From contig MAGV01000036.1 of the NCBI GenBank assembly GCA_001717015.1, forward strand, positions 6,193 to 18,183: a stretch of 11,991 nt of DNA, written 5' to 3'. Origin of the DNA: Candidatus Methanosuratincola petrocarbonis (ex Vanwonterghem et al. 2016). Its GTDB lineage: Archaea; Thermoproteota; Methanomethylicia; Methanomethylicales; Methanomethylicaceae. Under the pieces are notes generated by a model. That model saw only the letters and a program-made list of their open reading frames with translations. It did not search any database and was not told the origin of the DNA. The position numbers and the translations under genes are program-made. Each line of letters starts with the position of its first letter. Position 1 is the stretch's first letter. Shown one piece after another: positions 1 through 5,547 of the stretch.

Positions 1-24
1 TTCTTCAGGGCATCCTCAAAGTAA

Positions 25-53
25 TATTTTATTTTTATTTTTTTTTTTATTTA
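25..53 (+). terminator. T-rich tract, probable terminator of a plus-strand gene left of the window
   Basis: A run dominated by T on the plus strand, including eleven consecutive T at 38-48. Archaeal RNA polymerase stops at such tracts in the non-template strand, so this would end a transcript entering from the left. A plus-strand frame from base 1 closes with TAA at 22-24, just before the tract, which fits the end of a neighbouring gene, but seven codons are too few to identify it. On the minus strand the tract is A-rich, so it is not an obvious terminator for the aminotransferase that ends at 55. Confidence 0.4.
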
Positions 54-54
54 C

Positions 55-1227
55 TTACTTCTCTGCAGGATGGCGGTTTTTGCTTTCCAAGCTTTCCGCG
101 TACCTGGCCACCCTCTCAAGCCCTTCCTCCAACACTTCCCGGGGGACGGCATAGCAGAGCCTGAAGCGGTTCCTGTCGTCGCCGAAGTACTCGCCCGGGA
201 TAACGGCCACTCCCTCGCTTTTCAGGAGCCCCTCGCAGAACTCCCGGCTGGAGCAGAGGGCAGGGTCTACCCTAGGATAGACATAGAAACCGCCTTCCGG
301 CTCCGGGCATACGATCGGACCGGTCGAGTTCAGCCTGTCCAAGACGATCCCCAGATTGCGCCTGCAGGCTGCAAGGTTTCTCTCGATGTATTCCCGGTGA
401 TTGTCAAGTGCCCGCAGGCAGCCGTATTGGGCGAATGTCGAGGGCGAGCTAACCGCATGCTCTTGGACCATATGAAGTCGGTCTATCAGTATTTTTGGAC
501 CTGCTGCGAACCCCACCCTCCAGCCGGTCATGCAGAAGACCTTGGAGAAGCCGTCAGTCACGACCACCCGATCCCTCAGGCCTTCTATCGAGGCAGGGGA
601 GATGAAGCGCCTCCCGCCGTAGACATAAGCCCAATCGATCTCGTCGGATAGGACGATCAGGTCGTGGTCCTCTGCCAGATCCCTGACTAGTTTCAGATCG
701 GACTCGCTCAGGATGCCTCCAGTAGGGTTGTTCGGAGAGTTCAGGACGATGGCGCGCGTCCTCGCATCTACCGCGGACTTGAGCGCCTCTTCATCCAGAT
801 GGTAAGGCTCTGTCGCCCATACCTCGACTGTCCTTATCCCGAGCATCTCTGGAACTGCCTTGAAGCTGGTCCAGAAGGGCTTTATGAGGACGACAGAGTC
901 CCCTGGCTTCAGCAGCGAGGCGAAGAAGGCGTAGTTAGCGAACTTGCCCCCTGTTGTGACGAGGATCTCGTCCATGGAATATTCGATCTGCCGGGTCGAT
1001 TTGAGAAATGCTGCCAGCGCCTCCCTGAGCTCTGGGATCCCCCAGCTTGAGGAGTACCTAAACATTCCGCTCGATAAGGCCTGCCTGGTCGCCTCCACGG
1101 CCTCCTCTGGGGGCGGGAAATCAGGCTCCGCCACATCGAACCTTATCGCTCCGCTGGGGGGTACGCCCCACTCTTCCAGGTACGAGATGGGCGACGGGCA
1201 GATCTTGTCAAACCTTTCTTGGGGCAT
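55..1227 (-). CDS. Class I/II PLP-dependent aminotransferase (aspartate aminotransferase-like, COG0436)
   Basis: A fold-type I, pyridoxal-phosphate enzyme that moves an amino group between an amino acid and a 2-oxo acid in the cytoplasm. With the GTG start (one residue longer, 391 aa) the visible signature residues are NSPNNPTG around 164-171, the cofactor-binding D196 followed by a tyrosine-rich stretch, the Schiff-base lysine K230 in SKVFCMTGWRVG, and the substrate-carboxylate arginine R357 in RFRLCYA. Length and N-terminus (CPSPISYLEEW, like the family's usual opening) indicate a complete protein. Start is ATG at 1227 or GTG at 1230; a TATA box centred near 1255 would place transcription start at about 1229, so the mRNA is probably leaderless and I prefer ATG. 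It is divergent from the MarC gene. The amino-donor preference cannot be read from sequence; aspartate, aromatic and alanine enzymes share these motifs. Confidence 0.93.
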   Translation of the reverse strand: MPQERFDKICPSPISYLEEWGVPPSGAIRFDVAEPDFPPPEEAVEATRQALSSGMFRYSSSWGIPELREALAAFLKSTRQIEYSMDEILVTTGGKFANYAFFASLLKPGDSVVLIKPFWTSFKAVPEMLGIRTVEVWATEPYHLDEEALKSAVDARTRAIVLNSPNNPTGGILSESDLKLVRDLAEDHDLIVLSDEIDWAYVYGGRRFISPASIEGLRDRVVVTDGFSKVFCMTGWRVGFAAGPKILIDRLHMVQEHAVSSPSTFAQYGCLRALDNHREYIERNLAACRRNLGIVLDRLNSTGPIVCPEPEGGFYVYPRVDPALCSSREFCEGLLKSEGVAVIPGEYFGDDRNRFRLCYAVPREVLEEGLERVARYAESLESKNRHPAEK

Positions 1228-1252
1228 CACTATCTTCTTCAGCTAATGCTGA

Positions 1253-1258
1253 TATATA
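1253..1258. promoter_or_regulatory. Shared TATA box of a divergent promoter
   Basis: The core TATATA is its own reverse complement and is the only good TATA-like element in the 57-60 bp between the two start codons. Its centre lies about 28 bp from the aminotransferase ATG (25 bp from the GTG) and about 32 bp from the MarC ATG. Archaeal TATA boxes sit about 26 bp before the transcription start, so both transcripts would begin at, or a few bases before, their start codons. The symmetric core gives no direction by itself; the flanking BRE and initiator sequences would have to. Confidence 0.6.
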
Positions 1259-1287
1259 ACTTAAGTAGAGATGGAAAGTGACTGCGA

Positions 1288-1884
1288 ATGGTCGACGAGC
1301 TGTGGGTGTACCTCCAGGGATTCCTGACGCTGTTCATCATATTCGACCCCATAGGCAACGTCCCGCTCTTCCATGCATTCACGAGCTCTTTTGAGGCGCA
1401 GAAGAAGGCAAAAATACTGAACGACTCTGTGAAGGTGGCTTTCGCAATTTTGGTGGTCTTTGCGGTCATAGGCGCGTACATACTCGATTTCTTCAGGATA
1501 TCCATGGACGACTTCAAGATCGCCGGCGGGGTGCTCCTCTTCATAATGTCCATCGAAGGCCTCTTGGGCAAGGAGGAGGGGCGCTGGATGAACAGGGAGG
1601 ACGTCGCAATAGTTCCCCTGGCTACTCCGCTCATGGCGGGCCCTGGGAGCATCTACACAGTGATGTACCTGATGCAGCCGCCAAACGGTCCGCTAGTTGC
1701 GCTCTTCGCGATAGTAGCGAACGTCATCCTCCAGTGGGCGCTCCTCAGGTCCTCCAACACACTCATGAAGGTGCTGGGGAGGGCAGGCTCAACAATTATA
1801 TCGAGGATAATGGCATTCATACTGTCGGCGATCGCGATAGGCATGATAAGGAGCGGTCTGGTTGGGGCCTACCTCGGGGGGTAG
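1288..1884 (+). CDS. MarC/SnatA-family integral membrane protein (probable small neutral amino acid transporter)
   Basis: A 198-residue, very hydrophobic protein of the MarC family (UPF0056, PF01914), at the family's usual length. About six membrane segments can be seen: roughly residues 5-25, 45-65, 74-92, 106-127, 133-152 and 172-192. The family's N-terminal signature DPIGNVPLF (about 20-28) and the conserved PLATPLMAGPGSI in the fourth segment are present. The Thermococcus homologue SnatA carries glycine and alanine; bacterial MarC was once wrongly tied to multiple antibiotic resistance, so transport of small neutral amino acids is the best guess and is by homology only. Start ATG 1288 lacks a clear SD, consistent with a nearly leaderless message from the shared TATA box. 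The HD-domain gene follows after 42 bp with a strong SD, so the two are probably co-transcribed. Confidence 0.9.
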   Translation: MVDELWVYLQGFLTLFIIFDPIGNVPLFHAFTSSFEAQKKAKILNDSVKVAFAILVVFAVIGAYILDFFRISMDDFKIAGGVLLFIMSIEGLLGKEEGRWMNREDVAIVPLATPLMAGPGSIYTVMYLMQPPNGPLVALFAIVANVILQWALLRSSNTLMKVLGRAGSTIISRIMAFILSAIAIGMIRSGLVGAYLGG

Positions 1885-1914
1885 GATCCCGCCTGGAAAG
1901 CAATCCGTCTGGAA

Positions 1915-1919
1915 GGAGG
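1915..1919 (+). promoter_or_regulatory. Shine-Dalgarno site fixing the HD-protein start
   Basis: GGAGG lies seven bases before ATG 1927. The in-frame TTG at 1921 practically abuts the site and cannot use it, which decides in favour of ATG 1927. Confidence 0.75.
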
Positions 1920-1926
1920 ATTGAAC

Positions 1927-2712
1927 ATGTCCCTTGACTTCAGCCTGCCTTGCGGGAGCAACGAAAAGCTGAGGGCAATAGTACAGAGAATCGAGAGTGA
2001 TGAGAGGCTCAAGGCGATCTGGAAATGCTCGAACGTGATGGCCATCGATCGGCTCGGGTACACCGACCACGGGGTCACGCACGTCAAGATAGTCGCGAAT
2101 TCGGCGCTGAAGATACTCAGGATCCTCATGAAGAACAACGCTGTGCCGAGCATCGTGAAGGACTATGGGATGGAGAGGGAGGATGCAGAGGTCGTTGTCG
2201 TCCTTGGGGCGCTGTTCCACGATGCTGGCATGACAGTAGCCAGGGAGGGGCACGAGCTCTACGGCGCGGCCGTCGCGATGAGCGTGCTATGGGGCATTCT
2301 TGACGGCATCTACAGCCCCTATGACGCAACAGTTGTGACCTCTGAAGTGATGCACGCGGTCGTATCACATGAAGAGCCTCACAGGCCGCTGACTCTGGAG
2401 GCGGGCGTGGTGAAGGTGGCGGATGCCCTCGACATGGAAAAAGGGAGGGCGAGGCTGCCCTTCGAGGCGGGGAAGATCGACATCCACTCAGTCTCGGCGC
2501 TCAGCATAGAGAAGGTCAGGATACAGGAAGGGACCCCTCCTGAGAAGCCGGTCATAGTGAGGATATCGATGTCTAACTCTGCAGGGATATTCCAGATTGA
2601 CGAGCTTCTGAAGCCCAGGATCGAGAGCTCAGGCATTGGCAAGTACATCCACGTCATAGCAGAGATCACCGGGGCGGAGGAGAAGAACATAATAAGGAAG
2701 TTCGAGTTCTGA
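1927..2712 (+). CDS. HD-domain metal-dependent phosphohydrolase
   Basis: 261 residues from the SD-supported ATG. The HD superfamily uses metal ions bound by His and Asp to hydrolyse phosphate esters, often of nucleotides. The visible metal-ligand pattern is DHGVTH (H48, H52), the doublet H98-D99 in ALFHDAGM, further histidines H109, H143 and H148, and the distal aspartate D166 in VKVADALDM. Residues about 35-175 form the HD core; the last 90 residues (Ile/Val-rich, with the stretch KPVIVRISMS) look like a small alpha/beta tail whose role I cannot name. It is probably co-transcribed with the MarC gene upstream. There is no cue for the substrate; related archaeal proteins are annotated only as HD phosphohydrolases. 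No truncation or missing ligand is seen. Confidence 0.88.
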   Translation: MSLDFSLPCGSNEKLRAIVQRIESDERLKAIWKCSNVMAIDRLGYTDHGVTHVKIVANSALKILRILMKNNAVPSIVKDYGMEREDAEVVVVLGALFHDAGMTVAREGHELYGAAVAMSVLWGILDGIYSPYDATVVTSEVMHAVVSHEEPHRPLTLEAGVVKVADALDMEKGRARLPFEAGKIDIHSVSALSIEKVRIQEGTPPEKPVIVRISMSNSAGIFQIDELLKPRIESSGIGKYIHVIAEITGAEEKNIIRKFEF

Positions 2713-2727
2713 GCGCCGTGCTGCGCT

Positions 2728-2744
2728 GCGGGGGCTCCCCACGC
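2728..2744 (+). terminator. GC-rich hairpin after the HD gene
   Basis: GCG-GGGG, a CT loop, CCCC-A-CGC can pair as a seven-base stem with one bulged A. A short T-rich patch follows at 2760-2765. It may end the MarC-HD transcript, but archaeal termination does not need a hairpin and the same T-rich patch may instead be the next gene's TATA region. Confidence 0.3.
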
Positions 2745-2758
2745 CGCGAGGGGGAAGG

Positions 2759-2767
2759 CTTTTCTGA
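2759..2767 (+). promoter_or_regulatory. Weak TATA-like element before the HTH gene
   Basis: The T-rich CTTTTCTGA is preceded by purine-rich GGGGAAGG that could act as BRE. Its centre is about 26 bp before GTG 2789, which would give a leaderless message. It is a poor match to a TATA box, so this is tentative. Confidence 0.3.
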
Positions 2768-2788
2768 TAGGCGGCGGATCGTTATTTG

Positions 2789-3046
2789 GTGGACAAAGTG
2801 GTTTTCAAGGCAACTTGGGAGGATTTTATTGCGGTGTACAGGAAGAGCGGCCAGCCAGGGCTCATGCTCAGGACGCTCAGGTACAGCAAGGGGATGACAA
2901 TCGAGGAGCTCTCAGCCAGGACTGGGATAAGCGAGTCCGAGCTTATCGCGATCGAAGGCGGGGCCAGCGACCATAGGCTTTCGGAGGACGAATCGACGAT
3001 AAAGAAGATCTTCGAAACGCTGATTGTGCTCGAGGAGAAGGAATGA
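2789..3046 (+). CDS. Small helix-turn-helix (XRE/Cro-like) protein
   Basis: About 85 residues, acidic at the C-terminus. Residues roughly 26-56 read as an XRE-type helix-turn-helix: LRTLRYSKGMTIEELSART, then GISESELIAIEGG, that is, a first helix, the TIEELSARTGIS turn pattern and a recognition helix followed by the usual IE.G ending. This is the DNA-binding core of lambda-repressor-like regulators; here it is flanked by a short N-terminal segment with an aromatic WEDF motif and a C-terminal helix (STIKKIFETLIVLEE) that may dimerise. Start is GTG 2789 or TTG 2786; neither has an SD and the TATA-like patch 26 bp upstream suggests a leaderless transcript. A target cannot be deduced; the HD gene upstream and the phosphate permease downstream are the nearest candidates. 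It could also be a non-regulatory accessory protein. Confidence 0.65.
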   Translation: MDKVVFKATWEDFIAVYRKSGQPGLMLRTLRYSKGMTIEELSARTGISESELIAIEGGASDHRLSEDESTIKKIFETLIVLEEKE

Positions 3047-3121
3047 AAGGGCGCTACCGGAGAATCGGGCTTTCATAACAGTTCGCGTTTCTTATTTTTC
3101 CTGTTTACGAATTCAATTCCA

Positions 3122-3200
3122 GAACGCCTTATTTTGCGCGCAGAGGATCATTATGAACAGCCGAAGGAGCGCTGCGCAGAATCCCCACCATTGGGCGTTC
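3122..3200 (+). ncRNA. Possible folded RNA of 79 nt ahead of a T-tract
   Basis: A seven-base outer stem GAACGCC (3122-3128) with GGCGTTC (3194-3200) encloses a six-base stem GCGCAG (3138-3143) with CTGCGC (3172-3177), and the 3' end runs straight into a T-tract. A T-rich TATA-like patch (3090-3099) lies about 27 bp before the outer stem. This arrangement fits a small independently transcribed RNA, or the structured 3' end of the HTH transcript. No C/D or H/ACA guide boxes are recognised and it does not fold as a tRNA. The evidence is only base pairing read by eye. Confidence 0.3.
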
Positions 3201-3219
3201 CTTATTTTTTTATTATTTA
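3201..3219 (+). terminator. T-tract terminator
   Basis: A T-rich run with seven consecutive T at 3204-3210, directly after the outer stem of the possible RNA. On the plus strand this is a typical archaeal stop signal for the HTH gene or the putative RNA, and it insulates the PiT promoter downstream. A weaker T-rich patch lies at 3087-3099. Confidence 0.5.
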
Positions 3220-3264
3220 ATTGATTCGTATTTGAGCTGCCCGACCGAGGAAAAATTTCCTTAA

Positions 3265-3277
3265 GAAACCTTTTTAA
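3265..3277 (+). promoter_or_regulatory. BRE and TATA box of the PiT gene
   Basis: GAAACC (BRE-like) is followed by TTTTTAA (TATA-like, 3271-3277). Transcription would start near 3300, leaving a leader of about 28 nt that holds the AGGTG SD at 3318-3322. The near-palindrome GGAAAAATTTCC at 3249-3260, just upstream, could be an operator but is unproven. Confidence 0.6.
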
Positions 3278-3317
3278 CAGATCATGATGCTACACGTCAA
3301 ACAGTACATCGAGTGCA

Positions 3318-3322
3318 AGGTG
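3318..3322 (+). promoter_or_regulatory. Shine-Dalgarno site fixing the PiT start
   Basis: AGGTG is five bases before ATG 3328. The upstream in-frame GTG at 3313 has no SD and would put this motif inside the gene, so ATG 3328 is preferred. Confidence 0.65.
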
Positions 3323-3327
3323 GTCAC

Positions 3328-4338
3328 ATGGATGTCGCGATGATCTTGCTCGCCCTAGGGCTCCTCCTTGCATTCATCATGTCCATAAACCTCGGGGGGA
3401 ACGACGCCGCGAACCCCACGAGCGCTGCCGTCGGGTCGGGCGTGCTGAGCCTCAAGAGGGCGCTGGTCCTCTTCGCGATATTCGTCTTTTTTGGGGCGGT
3501 GCTGCAGGGATCGATGGTCATGAAGACAATAGGCAAAGGGATAGTCCCCGAGATCGGTGTGGCAGGCGCGTTCGCGATAATACTGTCTGCCAACATATGG
3601 ATCTTCGCAGCGACGATGAGGGGCATGGCCATTTCGACTAGCCACTCCATCATCTGCGCAGTCATCGGGTACGGCCTCGTCGAATTCGGGCTCGGAGGCA
3701 TAAACCTGAATGTCTTCGGGACGATAGCACTCAGCTGGATCACATCCCCCATCTGCAGCCTGGCGCTCGGCTATGCCCTGTACAGGATGATTTCAGGCTA
3801 TGCGGAGCGCAACAATGAGGCGAAACTGCAGAAGTTCTTCAGGATCCTCCTCATCGCTTCCCTGTGCTTCAGCGCATATTCTTTCGGCGCCAACGATGTG
3901 GCGAACGCCACCGGGGTATACATAACCATCGCCTCGAAGATGGGGCAGGTCACCGACTCGGTCGCGATGATCTGGCTGGCTGTCTTTGGGACTGTGGGCA
4001 TAGTGGTCGGCGCCTTCTTATTCGGGCCCAGGGTGATCAGGACGCTTGCGTTCAGGGTCACCAGGCTCGACCTCCCTACAGGGCTTGCGGCAAGCCTCTC
4101 AAATGCGCTGGTGGTATACCTCTTCACAACCGTGCCCTACATCCTGTTCGGGTACGGGCTCCCGATATCAACCTCGTATGCCTCGGTCGGGGCGATCCTC
4201 GGCGCAAGCATGGCTGCAAGAAAGAGGCTGAGCAGGAACACTTCGGCATACCTCTTCTCATACTGGCTGCTGACCGTCCCAGCTAACATAATCCTGAGCG
4301 GCGCAATATACTACATTGTGAAGGGGCTGCTCGGCTGA
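3328..4338 (+). CDS. PiT-family inorganic phosphate permease
   Basis: A 336-residue polytopic membrane protein of the PiT family (PF01384), which imports phosphate (usually as a metal-phosphate complex or with a cation) at low affinity. The family's inverted internal repeat is plain: GGNDAANPTS (23-32) and SFGANDVANATG (185-196) carry the two GxND..N signatures, and STSHS (103-107) and STSYAS (281-286) are the matching re-entrant motifs. Around ten hydrophobic segments are visible, with a charged cytoplasmic-type loop near 153-172 (YRMISGYAERNNEAKLQK). The protein is short for the family but complete, with no long central loop. A DUF47 PhoU-like gene lies directly downstream in the opposite orientation. 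Sulfate transport is a known alternative substrate in this family, but the DUF47 neighbour favours phosphate. Confidence 0.93.
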   Translation: MDVAMILLALGLLLAFIMSINLGGNDAANPTSAAVGSGVLSLKRALVLFAIFVFFGAVLQGSMVMKTIGKGIVPEIGVAGAFAIILSANIWIFAATMRGMAISTSHSIICAVIGYGLVEFGLGGINLNVFGTIALSWITSPICSLALGYALYRMISGYAERNNEAKLQKFFRILLIASLCFSAYSFGANDVANATGVYITIASKMGQVTDSVAMIWLAVFGTVGIVVGAFLFGPRVIRTLAFRVTRLDLPTGLAASLSNALVVYLFTTVPYILFGYGLPISTSYASVGAILGASMAARKRLSRNTSAYLFSYWLLTVPANIILSGAIYYIVKGLLG

Positions 4339-4410
4339 AAGCCTGGATTTCAAAATATTTCTTAGCTTACTTAATGCTTGACAGATAGATCGCGCAATCG
4401 ATCGGTTGTA

Positions 4411-5094
4411 TTATCTCTTGCCCCTGAGCACGGCTATTGCCCTGATCAGGTCGGTGGTGTCCTCCATCCGGTCTGACGACGCCTCGATGTTCTCGACGAC
4501 CTCTTTTATCATCAGCCAGTCCCTTATGTGCGGGGCTGTATCCCCCCAGTCGAGTATCTTCGCGATCAGGTCGACGCGCACATCGTCGATCTTCTCCTCG
4601 AGGCGCTCAGTCTTCTCGGCTTTGCTGACCACTTCCCCGGTCCTCTTGACGAGCGCTTCGATGGTCTCCATGAGGCTCAGAGCCTCCTCCAGGAGCAGGT
4701 CCACCAAACCGCGGATGCCAGACTTCACGTCTTCGGGGATGTCTTTCGGGTGGGCGTACAGGAGCTTCCTCGTCGCGGACTTCACGTGGGCAGCGATGTC
4801 ATCGGCGGTCATGAGCAGGCGTATGATCTCATCCTGGTCCATCGGGTGGAGCGAGGATTCCATCAGCTCTTTCATTATGTTCTCCTTGATCTGGTCGGCC
4901 TCACGCTCTAGGGCTATTATCGATGACGACATCTCCTTGGCTTTCGCGCAGTCGCTGTCCAGGAACGCGTAGACGTACTCGCGGAACTTCCTGACTATCG
5001 AGAATATCTTCTCCATGTGCTTCTCGCAGGCAGATATCGCCTCCTTCTCGGCCCGCTCTCCGAGCCAGAAGCCTATGTGCCCTGAGCCCAGCAT
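4411..5094 (-). CDS. DUF47 (PhoU-like) protein, partner of the PiT permease
   Basis: A 227-residue, almost entirely helical protein of the DUF47/PF01865 family, the PhoU-like cytoplasmic proteins that usually accompany PiT permeases and are thought to control them. Two PhoU-type acidic metal-binding motifs are seen: EREADQIK (E64, D67) and ENIEASSDRMED (E201, E204, D208). ATG 5094 gives the family's usual length, starts shortly before the first helix, and follows a TATA box and a GAGG motif. The frame stays open for 61 further codons to 5277, but those residues have no family counterpart and would place the TATA box inside the gene. The two genes converge with 72 bp between stops instead of sharing an operon, so the permease and its regulator are made from separate promoters here. 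The 4339-4410 gap shows only AT-rich sequence. Confidence 0.88.
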   Translation of the reverse strand: MLGSGHIGFWLGERAEKEAISACEKHMEKIFSIVRKFREYVYAFLDSDCAKAKEMSSSIIALEREADQIKENIMKELMESSLHPMDQDEIIRLLMTADDIAAHVKSATRKLLYAHPKDIPEDVKSGIRGLVDLLLEEALSLMETIEALVKRTGEVVSKAEKTERLEEKIDDVRVDLIAKILDWGDTAPHIRDWLMIKEVVENIEASSDRMEDTTDLIRAIAVLRGKR

Positions 5095-5126
5095 TATACC
5101 GACCCTCTGCAAATAATTGCTGTTGG

Positions 5127-5137
5127 GTATATATTTA
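5127..5137 (-). promoter_or_regulatory. TATA box of the DUF47 gene
   Basis: On the minus strand the sequence reads AAATATATAC with AGTA upstream. The centre is about 38 bp before ATG 5094, which puts transcription start near 5106 and leaves a leader of about 12 nt containing GAGGGT as a weak SD. Confidence 0.55.
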
Positions 5138-5325
5138 CTATTCTGTGGGCAAACACTCTGCCAACCCATGTTAGTGACGACCGAGACTATCTCCTTTATA
5201 TTCTCGATCCAATCAAGAAGTCGAGATCCCATCACTTTCAAGGCCATCTGCAGCAAAAAATGCAGGATCTGGATCACAATCTATGTTTAGTGCAAGTGCA
5301 CCCATGAATCCGAATTTACACATAG

Positions 5326-5475
5326 TGCCTCTGGGCGCTTACACTGCGCCTTGCTAGTCCGGAACCAAACCTCCTCAGGGGGGCGTCGTTCAATATAACC
5401 AGCTACGGCGAGGGTCGGAGCATGTGCTACACCTATGACCTGGCTTCAAAAAGTTTCGTGAAGGAAAGTTTCTGA
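5326..5475 (+). pseudogene. Probable 3' remnant of a lost host gene
   Basis: An open frame of 49 codons closes with TGA at 5473-5475 and follows an in-frame TAG at 5323. It has no usable start codon before ATG 5422, which would leave only 17 residues. From about 5359 the codon choice looks like host coding sequence (TAC, GGC, GAG, AGC, ACC, CTG, AAG) and the peptide reads like a protein C-terminus (NITSYGEGRS, then MCYTYDLASKSFVKESF). I recognise no family. The best reading is the tail of a gene whose 5' part is gone; a chance open frame is the alternative. Confidence 0.3.
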
Positions 5476-5481
5476 GAAGCT

Positions 5482-5509
5482 GGAGGTCGAGATGGTATTG
5501 AATTTTTAA
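5482..5509 (+). pseudogene. Interrupted gene start: strong SD and ATG followed by a five-codon frame
   Basis: GGAGGT at 5482-5487 is close to a perfect archaeal SD and stands four bases before ATG 5492. It starts 6 bp after the stop of the remnant frame, exactly as a second gene of an operon would. The frame encodes only MVLNF and closes with TAA at 5507-5509, inside sequence that has become AT-rich. I read it as a host gene cut off within its first codons by the insertion of foreign DNA; a chance SD is possible. Confidence 0.3.
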
Positions 5510-5547
5510 AATCATCGACTATTAGTGGCTATTAATTTCTGCGGATG

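Larger units (their letters stand above)
5095..5547. other. Gene-poor gap between the housekeeping block and the defence operon
   Basis: The stretch holds the DUF47 promoter, small hairpins (CTGCA/TGCAG at 5248-5265; GGCGC/GCGCC at 5334-5350; CCTCC/GGGGG at 5370-5382), the gene remnant and the interrupted gene start listed separately, and AT-rich sequence after about 5498. A 17-codon frame at 5304-5357 has an ATG but no SD and I do not call it a gene. No tRNA, IS element or long repeat is visible. Confidence 0.5.

Noticed and set aside
70..1246. Plus-strand open frames opposite the aminotransferase
   Set aside because: They are antisense shadows of a GC-rich gene, lack SD or promoters, and encode no recognisable protein.
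3122..3200. tRNA gene, suggested by the 7-bp closing stem
   Set aside because: There is no T-arm with GTTC next to the 3' strand of the stem and no D-arm or anticodon arm in the expected places.
4406..4972. Serine-rich plus-strand frame opposite the DUF47 gene
   Set aside because: Its low-complexity Ser/Arg composition is the mirror of the helical Glu/Asp-rich DUF47 codons.
5095..5277. N-terminal extension of the DUF47 protein by 61 residues
   Set aside because: The extension has no family counterpart, would contain the gene's own TATA box, and ATG 5094 gives the normal family length.
5304..5357. A 17-codon frame with ATG in the gap
   Set aside because: It has no SD and no promoter at the right distance, and the length is expected by chance.
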